From assembly GCA_017503235.1 (NCBI GenBank), contig JAFVTL010000086.1, positions 1 through 59,305 on the forward strand: a stretch of 59,305 bases of DNA. Reading direction: 5' to 3'. Made by a program: the position numbers and the translations under genes. The notes under the pieces were generated by a model. The model did not search any database. It saw only the letters and a program-made list of their open reading frames with translations, and had not been told where the DNA came from. Positions 25,877 to 33,572 of this stretch are shown here, piece after piece. The stretch is from Bacteroidaceae bacterium (GTDB lineage Bacteria; Bacteroidota; Bacteroidia; Bacteroidales; Bacteroidaceae). Positions within the stretch are counted from its first letter, which is position 1. Every line of letters starts with the position of its first letter.

Positions 25877-26653
25877 ATGAAACTAAATCTGAAAAATCCG
25901 CTTGTGTTTTTCGACCTCGAAACGACAGGTACCAACATCAATTCTGACCGCATTGTCGAAATCTGTTATTTGAAGGTTTATCCGAATGGCAATGAAGAAG
26001 CCAAGACATTGCGTATCAATCCTGAAATGCATATCCCCGAACAGGCGTCGGCTGTACATGGCATCTATGATGATGACGTGAAGGACTGCCCCACTTTCAA
26101 GGATGTTGCCAAGAAAATTGCTGTAGACATTGAAGGTTGCGATTTGGCCGGTTTCAATTCAAACCGTTTTGACATCCCAGTGTTGGCGGAAGAATTCTTG
26201 CGTGCTGGAGTAGATATTGATTTGATGAAACATAAGTTTGTGGATGTTCAGGTAATCTACCATAAGCTTGAACAACGTACGCTGAGTGCGGCTTATAAGT
26301 TCTATTGCGGAAAGAATCTGGAAGATGCTCATACTGCTGAAGCCGATACAAGAGCTACTTATGAAGTGCTTAAAGCCCAGCTTGACAAATATCCGGATGT
26401 ACTTGAAAACGATGTAACATTCCTTTCTCAATATTCCAACTTCACAAAGAATGTGGACTTTGCAGGACGAATCGTTTACAATGAGCAAGGAGTGGAAGTT
26501 TTCAACTTTGGGAAATACAAAGGAATGCCTGTTCTTGAAGTTCTTCAAAGAGATCCTGGATATTACAGCTGGATTCTGCAAGGAGACTTTACATTGAATA
26601 CAAAAAATGTACTGACAAAAATCAGACTTCGTACTACTGGTATGACCCGATAA
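25877..26653 (+). CDS. DnaQ-like 3'-5' exonuclease
   Basis: DEDD-family exonuclease of 258 residues. Exo I is FFDLETTGTN (Asp13, Glu15), Exo II is near DLAGFNSNRFDIPVL, and Exo III is DAHTAEADTRATYEVL (DEDDh type, His in DAHTAEAD). The C-terminal 50 residues, VFNFGKYKGMPVLEVLQ with YYSWILQGDF, resemble the short FGKYKG...W domain found at the end of ExoX-like nucleases. It starts 10 bases after dnaN and ends directly against coaBC, so it may be the proofreading or repair nuclease that works with the clamp; that is inference from position. Confidence 0.88.
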   Translation: MKLNLKNPLVFFDLETTGTNINSDRIVEICYLKVYPNGNEEAKTLRINPEMHIPEQASAVHGIYDDDVKDCPTFKDVAKKIAVDIEGCDLAGFNSNRFDIPVLAEEFLRAGVDIDLMKHKFVDVQVIYHKLEQRTLSAAYKFYCGKNLEDAHTAEADTRATYEVLKAQLDKYPDVLENDVTFLSQYSNFTKNVDFAGRIVYNEQGVEVFNFGKYKGMPVLEVLQRDPGYYSWILQGDFTLNTKNVLTKIRLRTTGMTR

Positions 26654-27859
26654 ATGAACATGAAAGGAAAAAAGATAGTATTAGGTATCACCGGAAGCAT
26701 AGCCGCCTACAAAGCGGCTATACTCATTCGTGCACTAATCAAAAAGGGTGCCGAAGTGCAGGTTGTCATTACTCCTGCAGGAAAAGAGTTCATCACTCCC
26801 ATCACCTTGTCGGCTTTGACGAGCAAACCTGTCATCAGTGAATTCTTTGCACAACGTGATGGCACATGGAACAGTCATGTGGACCTCGGATTATGGGCAG
26901 ATGCTATGGTCATTGCACCGGCTACCGCCAGTACGATAGGAAAGATGGCTCATGGAGTAGCTGACAATATGCTTATCACGACCTATCTTTCCATGAAGGC
27001 ACCTGTGTTTGTAGCTCCAGCCATGGACTTGGATATGTTTGCACATCCATCTACACAGAACAATCTGAACATACTACGTTCCTATGGCAACCACATTATA
27101 GAACCAGCTTCTGGCGATCTGGCCAGTCATCTGGTTGGTAAAGGACGCATGGAAGAACCCGAAAAGATAGTGGAAGTGCTTGAATCTTTCTTCAACCAAC
27201 AACAAGATTTGAAAGACAAGAAAGTACTGATTACTGCCGGTCCAACTTATGAAAAGATTGACCCGGTACGTTTCATCGGCAACTATTCATCCGGTAAGAT
27301 GGGATATGCTTTGGCAGAAGAATGTGCCTCAAGAGGTGCTGAAGTCATACTTGTCAGTGGACCAGTTACTTTGAAGGAGCATCACCCCAATATCCGACGC
27401 ATTGATGTGGAAAGTGCTGAAGAAATGTATGAAGAAGCACGTCGAGCCTATACAGATGCTGATGCTGGAATTCTTTGTGCTGCCGTTGCTGACTTCACAC
27501 CTGATCATACAGCCGACCATAAGATAAAGCGTGGGAAAGACGGAATGACCATTCAGTTGAAACCTACTAAAGACATCGCAGCATCACTTGGTGCTACTAA
27601 AAAGGAAGGACAAGTATTAGTGGGTTTTGCACTGGAAACGAACGATGAACAACAAAACGCTAAAGGAAAGCTTGAACGTAAGAATTTCGATTTCATTGTG
27701 CTGAATTCCTTGAATGACAAGGGCGCAGGCTTCCGTGTTGACACTAACAAGATAAGTATCATCGACCGCCAGGATACTACTTCTTATCCGCTTAAGAATA
27801 AGTCGGAAGTGGCAAAAGATATTATAGACAGATTGGTACAAACCTTGAACAAGAACTGA
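26654..27859 (+). CDS. coaBC: Bifunctional CoaBC: PPC decarboxylase / phosphopantothenate-cysteine ligase
   Basis: Makes 4'-phosphopantetheine for coenzyme A in two steps. The N-terminal flavoprotein domain (about 1-180) shows GKKIVLGITGSIAAYKA, the His in SHVDLGLWADA, and PAMDLDMFAHPSTQNN (the PxMNxxMW-like motif). The C-terminal ligase (about 190-401) has VLITAGPTYEKIDPVRFIGNYSSGKMGYALAE, CAAVADFTP and KIKRGKDGMTIQLKPTKDI. Length 401 is typical. The ATG follows the exonuclease stop with no gap and recN starts 7 bases on. Confidence 0.96.
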   Translation: MNMKGKKIVLGITGSIAAYKAAILIRALIKKGAEVQVVITPAGKEFITPITLSALTSKPVISEFFAQRDGTWNSHVDLGLWADAMVIAPATASTIGKMAHGVADNMLITTYLSMKAPVFVAPAMDLDMFAHPSTQNNLNILRSYGNHIIEPASGDLASHLVGKGRMEEPEKIVEVLESFFNQQQDLKDKKVLITAGPTYEKIDPVRFIGNYSSGKMGYALAEECASRGAEVILVSGPVTLKEHHPNIRRIDVESAEEMYEEARRAYTDADAGILCAAVADFTPDHTADHKIKRGKDGMTIQLKPTKDIAASLGATKKEGQVLVGFALETNDEQQNAKGKLERKNFDFIVLNSLNDKGAGFRVDTNKISIIDRQDTTSYPLKNKSEVAKDIIDRLVQTLNKN

Positions 27860-27866
27860 TACGGAC

Positions 27867-29537
27867 ATGCTCCAATCCCTCTATATACAAAACTATGCAC
27901 TGATTGAAACATTGGACATCAATTTCCAATCGGGTTTCTCTGTCATTACGGGTGAGACAGGTGCCGGTAAGTCCATCATCCTTGGTGCTATCGGTCTTTT
28001 GCTTGGTCAAAGAGCCGACATCAAATCCATACGACAAGGTGCCAACAAGTGCATTGTTGAAGCTCGCTTTGACATAACCTCTTATCCTTTGGATGATTTC
28101 TTTCAGGAAGAGGAGATTGAGAACGATGGTCAGGAATGCATTCTCCGACGCGAACTTTATGCATCCGGCAAGAGCCGTGCCTTCATCAATGACACCCCTG
28201 CTACCCTCGCCCAGATGAAAGTCTTGGGAGAAAGATTGATTGATGTTCATAGCCAGCACCAGAACCTCTTGTTGAACCAAGAGAACTTCCAGTTGGATGC
28301 ATTGGATGTTCTTGCACGAAACAATACCGAACGCGAAGCTTATGAAAAGTGTTACTTTGAATACCGTAAAGTGTCACTTTCTTTGGAAGAACTCATAGAG
28401 AAAGCATACGATAACCAACGCGATACGGATTATATCAGTTTTCAGTTGAAGCAATTGGAGGAAGCCAATCTCAAAGCCGGTGAACAGGAAGAACTCGAAC
28501 AGGAATCCGAAATGCTTTCTCATGCAGAAGACATCAAGTCAGCATTATATAAAGTAGAAATGTTGATTGAGTCCGATGATAACAATATCTTGTCCATGAC
28601 ACGTGAATGTACAAACACATTGCAAAGTTTGTCGAGAGTCTATTCTCCCTCTCAAGAATGGATTGAACGCATGGAGAGTTGCTACATAGAACTTAAAGAA
28701 TTGGCGAGAGACCTTTCCAGAGCCAGCGACCAGGTTGAATATAACCCTGAACGCATGGAGTATGTGAACGAAAGGCTCAATCTCATCTATTCGTTGCAGC
28801 AGAAACATCGTGTACAGAGTGTGGAGCAACTCATTGCTATCGCAGAAGAATACCGAAGCCAATTGGATGATATCATTTCCTATGACGAACGGATTGCCCA
28901 ACTTGAAAAGCAGAAGGAAAAACTGTATCAAGAACTGCTTGCATTAGGTAAGGCATTGACCGAAACCCGAATAGCTTCAGCACATTGCATCGAAACCGAA
29001 ATGCAATCCTATTTGATTCCTTTGGGTATGCCTAACGTTCGGTTCGAAGTGGAAATGACTGAACGTAAAGAACCGTCACCTAAAGGAATGGATAATGTAA
29101 CCTTCTTGTTCTCAGCCAACAAGAGTGGTTCCCTTCAACCGGTTTCATCCATTGCTTCCGGTGGTGAAGTAGCCAGAGTCATGCTTTCACTCAAGGCAAT
29201 CATGACCAGTGCCATCAAGCTGCCTACCATTATTTTTGATGAAATAGATACGGGTGTATCCGGTGCCATAGCTGACAAGATGGCTCATATCATGCGTGAA
29301 ATGGGTAAGGATGACCGCCAGGTTATCAGTATCACCCATTTGCCACAAATTGCAGCTAAAGGCAAGGCTCATTATAAGGTATATAAAGAAGATACGGATG
29401 ATGCGACGAACAGCCACATCCGACAACTTAGTGAAGAAGAACGAATTAACGAAATAGCCGTCATGTTAAGTGGAAGTACGTTGACTGAAGCAGCACTTAA
29501 CAATGCCAAGGCGCTATTAAATGACGAAATATTATGA
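27867..29537 (+). CDS. recN: DNA repair protein RecN
   Basis: SMC-like ATPase in double-strand break repair. The 556 residues have Walker A GETGAGKSIILGAIGLLLG near the start, the Q-loop SQHQNLLLN, two coiled coils in the middle (about 160-370, rich in Glu, Lys and Gln), then the signature SIASGGEVARVMLSLKAI and Walker B TIIFDEIDTGVSG, with ISITHLPQIAAKG. All family landmarks are intact. It lies 7 bases after coaBC and its stop overlaps rlmB by 4 bases (ATGA), so translation is probably coupled. Confidence 0.97.
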   Translation: MLQSLYIQNYALIETLDINFQSGFSVITGETGAGKSIILGAIGLLLGQRADIKSIRQGANKCIVEARFDITSYPLDDFFQEEEIENDGQECILRRELYASGKSRAFINDTPATLAQMKVLGERLIDVHSQHQNLLLNQENFQLDALDVLARNNTEREAYEKCYFEYRKVSLSLEELIEKAYDNQRDTDYISFQLKQLEEANLKAGEQEELEQESEMLSHAEDIKSALYKVEMLIESDDNNILSMTRECTNTLQSLSRVYSPSQEWIERMESCYIELKELARDLSRASDQVEYNPERMEYVNERLNLIYSLQQKHRVQSVEQLIAIAEEYRSQLDDIISYDERIAQLEKQKEKLYQELLALGKALTETRIASAHCIETEMQSYLIPLGMPNVRFEVEMTERKEPSPKGMDNVTFLFSANKSGSLQPVSSIASGGEVARVMLSLKAIMTSAIKLPTIIFDEIDTGVSGAIADKMAHIMREMGKDDRQVISITHLPQIAAKGKAHYKVYKEDTDDATNSHIRQLSEEERINEIAVMLSGSTLTEAALNNAKALLNDEIL

Positions 29538-30277
29538 CAGAAAAAAGTGAAATGATATTTGGCGTACGTGCCGTTATCGAAGCCATACAAGCGGGTAAGG
29601 AAATCGACAAGATTCTTATCAAGCGCGACATTCAAAGCGACTTGTCGAAGGAGTTGTTTGCTGTGCTGAAAGGAACACTCATTCCCGTTCAGCGAGTGCC
29701 GGTTGAACGAATCAACCGAATCACCCGGAAGAACCACCAAGGAGTCATTGCCTTCATCTCCTCCATCACCTATCAGAAAACGGAAGACATCGTACCTTTC
29801 TTGTTCGAACAGGGACGCAATCCGTTGCTCATCATGCTGGATGGAATAACCGATGTCCGAAACTTTGGTGCCATTGCCCGTACTTGTGAATGTGCCGGAG
29901 TGGATGCCGTCATCATACCTGCCAAGAACAGTGTCAGTGTCAATGCCGATGCTATCAAGACTTCAGCCGGAGCTTTGCACAAACTTCCTGTGTGTCGTGA
30001 AGCCAACTTGACCCAAACCATCAAGTTCTTGAAGGATAGCGGTTTCAAGATTGTCGCTGCCACCGAAAAGGGAGACTATGACTATAGCAAGGCCAACTAT
30101 ATGGACCCCACTTGCATCATCATGGGTGCTGAAGACACGGGCGTACCCTATGAGCACCTCGCTTTGTGCGATGAATGGATTAAGATTCCGATGCAGGGCA
30201 CTATCGAATCTTTGAATGTTTCGGTTGCTGCCGGCATTCTGATATACGAAGCCATCAAACAACGTGGATTCAATTGA
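29534..30277 (+). CDS. rlmB: 23S rRNA (guanosine2251-2'-O)-methyltransferase, TrmH family
   Basis: SPOUT-class 2'-O-methyltransferase of 247 residues. The N-terminal substrate-binding domain (about 1-80) starts EMIFGVRAVIEAIQAGKEIDKILI. The knotted SAM domain has motif 1 LDGITDVRNFGAIARTCECAGVDAVIIP, motif 2 IIMGAEDTGVP and motif 3 IPMQGTIESLNVSVAAGILIYE. These match RlmB most closely; other TrmH-family targets cannot be excluded. Start overlaps recN by 4 bases; a secreted TPR protein gene follows after 23 bases. Confidence 0.92.
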   Translation: MTEKSEMIFGVRAVIEAIQAGKEIDKILIKRDIQSDLSKELFAVLKGTLIPVQRVPVERINRITRKNHQGVIAFISSITYQKTEDIVPFLFEQGRNPLLIMLDGITDVRNFGAIARTCECAGVDAVIIPAKNSVSVNADAIKTSAGALHKLPVCREANLTQTIKFLKDSGFKIVAATEKGDYDYSKANYMDPTCIIMGAEDTGVPYEHLALCDEWIKIPMQGTIESLNVSVAAGILIYEAIKQRGFN

Positions 30278-30300
30278 TTACTTGAAAACAAACAAAGAAA

Positions 30301-32007
30301 ATGAAAAAGATATTTTGGATATTCATGGTATGTGTCAGCATGCAGACACTCCATGCACAGACACCCAAATGGGCGGAGAATGCAAGAAAAGCCATTTTTT
30401 CAATCATTACCTACGATAAGAACGATAAAATCAAGAGTACTGGCAACGGCTTCTATATCGACAAGGCCGGTATTGCCCTCTCCGATTATAGTCTTTTCGA
30501 TGGTGCGGAAAGAGCTACTGTCATCAATGGCGATGGTACGCAAAAGGAAGTGCTTCACATATTGGGCGCAAATACCTTATATGATGTAATTAAATTCGAC
30601 ACCCAAGCTGACAAGAAACAAAGTTTCCTGCCTATTGCAACCACTCCGGCCAAAGTAGGGGATTTGGTTTTCCTCATGCCCTACTCCACACAAAAGTCAA
30701 GCACCATGCAAAGTGGCAGAATTCTTCAAGTGGACTCTATAGGTAATAATTCCTTCTATTACACCATTGAAATGAAGACCACCGACAAGACCATCAGTTG
30801 TCCGATTATGAATAGCAATGGCGAGGTTCTCGGTATGATACAGAAGAATGCGTCCGAGGATTCGAAGGAAAGCTATGCCATCGGAGCCAGCTTCGGTGCG
30901 TCATTGGTTATCAATGCCATCACTGCGACTCAGACAAATCTCAATAGCATTGGCATCAAGAAAGGATTGCCCGATACAGAAGAAGATGCATTGGTGTATC
31001 TCTTTTACATTGAATCGACTGAGATGACTCGTGAAGCGCATCTGGAAATCCTCAATGACTTCATTGAAAAATTCCCTAATAACTCCGACGGTTATTTGCG
31101 CAGAGCCATCTTCTACATGACATCCAACAATGAAGAGGAATCACAACTTGCTGAAAAGGATTTTGAAAAGTCCATCAAGATGACCGAAGACAACGAAAAG
31201 GATTGGGTGTATTACCAAGTTTCCAATGCCATTTATAACTATGTGCTGTCTCAGGATGAAAAGGATGATGACTCGAAGTGGTCCTATGAACGCGCACTTG
31301 AGAACATCAAAACCGCTTTGGAAGCCGGTGAAAAGCCTTTGTATGTCAAGCTTGAAGGCGACATCCATTTTGCTATGCACAATTTTGCCGATGCATTGAA
31401 CTGTTATGAAAAAGTCAACCAATCCGAACTGGCTTCGGCATCGACTTTCTATTCTGCAGCCAAGACCAAACATTTGATGGAAGGTTCAGACATTCGTGAA
31501 GTCATTGCATTGATGGACAGTGCTATCGCTACTTTCCATAAGCCTTACATTCAAGAGGCAGCACCCTACTTCTATGAACGTGCCGCCTTGCATGTAGAAG
31601 CCAAGAAGTATCGTGAAGCAGTGGCCGATTACAATACTTTCCACGACATTGTGGATGGCAATGTAAATGCCCTCTTCTATTACCAGCGCGAGCAGGCCGA
31701 AATGCAGTGCCGCATGTACCAACAAGCGATTAACGACATCAATCGGGCGGTTGAAATGGAACCGAACGACATTGATTACTGGTTGGAAAAAGGAACTATC
31801 CATTTGCGTGTCAACCAACATGATGAAGCGGAAAAGGCATTCCGTAAGGCGGTTGAAATAGATGGCCAGTCGGGTACCGCATACCGCATGTTAGGCTATT
31901 GCTTTGCATTGCAAAAGAAGACTGACGAAGCTTGTTCTTATTTACAGAAGGCAAAGGAACTGGGCGACACAGTGGTCGACACACTAATTGAGAAGTATTG
32001 CAAGTAA
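30301..32007 (+). CDS. Secreted protein: degenerate trypsin-like domain plus TPR repeats
   Basis: Exported protein of 568 residues with a Sec signal (MKKIFWIFMVCVSMQTLHAQ). Residues about 25-215 follow the trypsin-like fold of DegP-type proteases (TGNGFYIDKAGIALSDYSLF, then DKTISCPIMNSNGEVLGMI), but the catalytic residues are missing: the TNxHV site reads SDYSL and the GNSGGP site reads TISCP. It is therefore probably not a peptidase. From about residue 245 the chain is tetratricopeptide-like; the clearest repeats lie at about 470-560 (INDINRAVEMEPNDIDYWLEKG and AEKAFRKAVEIDGQSG). A scaffold role in the periplasm or outer membrane is inferred. It follows rlmB by 23 bases. Confidence 0.8.
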   Translation: MKKIFWIFMVCVSMQTLHAQTPKWAENARKAIFSIITYDKNDKIKSTGNGFYIDKAGIALSDYSLFDGAERATVINGDGTQKEVLHILGANTLYDVIKFDTQADKKQSFLPIATTPAKVGDLVFLMPYSTQKSSTMQSGRILQVDSIGNNSFYYTIEMKTTDKTISCPIMNSNGEVLGMIQKNASEDSKESYAIGASFGASLVINAITATQTNLNSIGIKKGLPDTEEDALVYLFYIESTEMTREAHLEILNDFIEKFPNNSDGYLRRAIFYMTSNNEEESQLAEKDFEKSIKMTEDNEKDWVYYQVSNAIYNYVLSQDEKDDDSKWSYERALENIKTALEAGEKPLYVKLEGDIHFAMHNFADALNCYEKVNQSELASASTFYSAAKTKHLMEGSDIREVIALMDSAIATFHKPYIQEAAPYFYERAALHVEAKKYREAVADYNTFHDIVDGNVNALFYYQREQAEMQCRMYQQAINDINRAVEMEPNDIDYWLEKGTIHLRVNQHDEAEKAFRKAVEIDGQSGTAYRMLGYCFALQKKTDEACSYLQKAKELGDTVVDTLIEKYCK

Positions 32008-32045
32008 TACTATAATAAATAAGCAAACTTCTTCAAAATACACTT

Positions 32046-32160
32046 TTCATCCGCTGATGACGCAAATAACGCAGATTTATCATTTAATTAAATGGTTATC
32101 TGCGTAATCTGTGAATTCTGCGGATGAAAAATTATAAGTGGAATTTAGATACATCCACTT
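32046..32160. repeat. Long hairpin repeat plus terminator between convergent genes
   Basis: TTTCATCCGC (32045-32054) pairs with GCGGATGAAA, ACGCAGAT with ATCTGCGT, and the centre catttaattaaatg is a palindrome, giving one nested hairpin to about 32130. The tccgc/cgcaga wording recurs at 46303-46338. A second stem, agtgga/tccact (32137-32159), with a T-rich tail on the plus strand looks like a terminator for the TPR gene. Confidence 0.65.
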
Positions 32161-32165
32161 TCCTT

Positions 32166-33452
32166 TTATTCCTTTATCGTTATTATCCATGCTTGGGTGG
32201 TAACAGGTGTTATGGCAAATCGTTGGTCAATGCGCTCCCCTACGAGCCACACTATTTGTCCTTCACAACAAGCTACACACTGCCTTTCCTTCTGGAAGAG
32301 TGAGAACTTGCGGTCGGTCAGATAATCGCTGACCAGTTTCTTACCTTTCATGCCTAATGGCACAAACTTGTCCCCTATTTCCCACAAACGGACTTCCAGC
32401 GGTGTCTTTACTTTGGATGCATCCAAACAAGCCATCCGTTTGTCGGGAGGGATGTTGAAAGAAGGCGTGATGTCCACCAGTTCGTAGGTCAATGTCGGCA
32501 TTTGAAGGTCTTCTTCCTTTTTCCGAATCATTAGATAATCCCTGTCACGCAATACTTCGTAGTCAGATGATACGAATTTTCGACCGCTATGACCTTCCAG
32601 ACTTTGGTAGATATCGGTCACCTGACTCGAATTGAAGCCTAAAGGCGAAAGAATCTCATGTAACAACGACATAGGAGCCACTTCTTGCAGCAACGAATGA
32701 ATATAGATACAATCCATGTCCTCCTGTTGGCTCATCACCCGTTTCATAGCCTCCTGACGTTCCTGATGATATACCTCAGCCACCTCATCCAGATAACTTC
32801 CCGAGGCCGAAATGCTTTCCAGAACCGAAGGGTTGATGGTTTGGAGCATAGGAATAACCTCCAGCCTGATTTTGTTGCGCGTATAGTCATTCTGCAGATT
32901 GGTACTGTCCGTGACGAAAGGCTGACCAATGTGTTGCAAATAGTCCAGGATTGACTCGCGGCTCTCCTCCAACAAAGGACGGATGACTGATTCATTCTTT
33001 GCTCGGATACCTCTCAATCCATCGATACCTGTACCACGAATCAGATTCAACAGAATGGTCTCCACACTGTCATCCCGATGATGGGCAACCGCAATGGCAC
33101 AAGCACCCACTTCTTTCCTCAACTCCTCAAACCATTGGTAGCGCAATTCGCGTGCAGCCATCTCGATGGAGATACCTTGACTGGATGCGTAATCCGTTGT
33201 ATTGAAGTGTTTTGTATGTAAAGTAATGCTCTGACGCTTGCACAAATCCTTTACAAACCCTTCGTCGCGGTCGGACTCCTCTCCCCTCAGATGGAAATTG
33301 CAATGAGCGGCAATACAACGATAGCCCAAGGCTGACAGTACACTTAACAATGCTACTGAATCGGCCCCTCCACTCAATGCAACCAGCACCTTCTGACCGG
33401 GTAAGAGCAGCTTCTTACATTCTATGTATTTTTGAACACGATGCTTGAACAT
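32166..33452 (-). CDS. tilS: tRNA(Ile)-lysidine synthase
   Basis: Modifies the wobble cytidine of tRNA-Ile(CAU) to lysidine with ATP, converting AUG to AUA reading. The 428 residues comprise the N-type PP-loop ATPase domain with VALSGGADSVALL, AHCNFHLRGEESDRDE and HHRDDSVETILLNLIRGTGIDGL, then the TilS substrate-binding and C-terminal domains (SDYLTDRKFSLFQKERQCV). The ATG at 33452 was chosen; the other in-frame ATG, six codons upstream, would lie inside the -7 element at 33457-33464. With this start the mRNA would have almost no leader. Convergent with the TPR gene, divergent from feoAB. Confidence 0.94.
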   Translation of the reverse strand: MFKHRVQKYIECKKLLLPGQKVLVALSGGADSVALLSVLSALGYRCIAAHCNFHLRGEESDRDEGFVKDLCKRQSITLHTKHFNTTDYASSQGISIEMAARELRYQWFEELRKEVGACAIAVAHHRDDSVETILLNLIRGTGIDGLRGIRAKNESVIRPLLEESRESILDYLQHIGQPFVTDSTNLQNDYTRNKIRLEVIPMLQTINPSVLESISASGSYLDEVAEVYHQERQEAMKRVMSQQEDMDCIYIHSLLQEVAPMSLLHEILSPLGFNSSQVTDIYQSLEGHSGRKFVSSDYEVLRDRDYLMIRKKEEDLQMPTLTYELVDITPSFNIPPDKRMACLDASKVKTPLEVRLWEIGDKFVPLGMKGKKLVSDYLTDRKFSLFQKERQCVACCEGQIVWLVGERIDQRFAITPVTTQAWIITIKE

Positions 33453-33456
33453 GTTG

Positions 33457-33464
33457 CAAATATA
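33457..33464 (-). promoter_or_regulatory. -7 element touching the tilS start
   Basis: TATATTTG on the minus strand is separated from the tilS ATG by only 4 bases (caac). Transcription would start at or very near the A of ATG. Confidence 0.5.
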
Positions 33465-33520
33465 ATGCATCTTTCACGAAGAATACCTATTTCTTGCTAT
33501 TTAAAAAGCGTCTAAATATC

Positions 33521-33551
33521 TTGTAAGGCAGGATGTAAAACATTATCTTTG
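33521..33551 (+). promoter_or_regulatory. Promoter of feoAB
   Basis: TTG (33521-33523), 20 bases, TATCTTTG (33544-33551). The start would be near 33557, 16 bases before the feoAB ATG. No clear Fur box was recognised by eye. Confidence 0.65.
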
Positions 33552-33572
33552 CACCAAAATTAAGCGAAAAGT

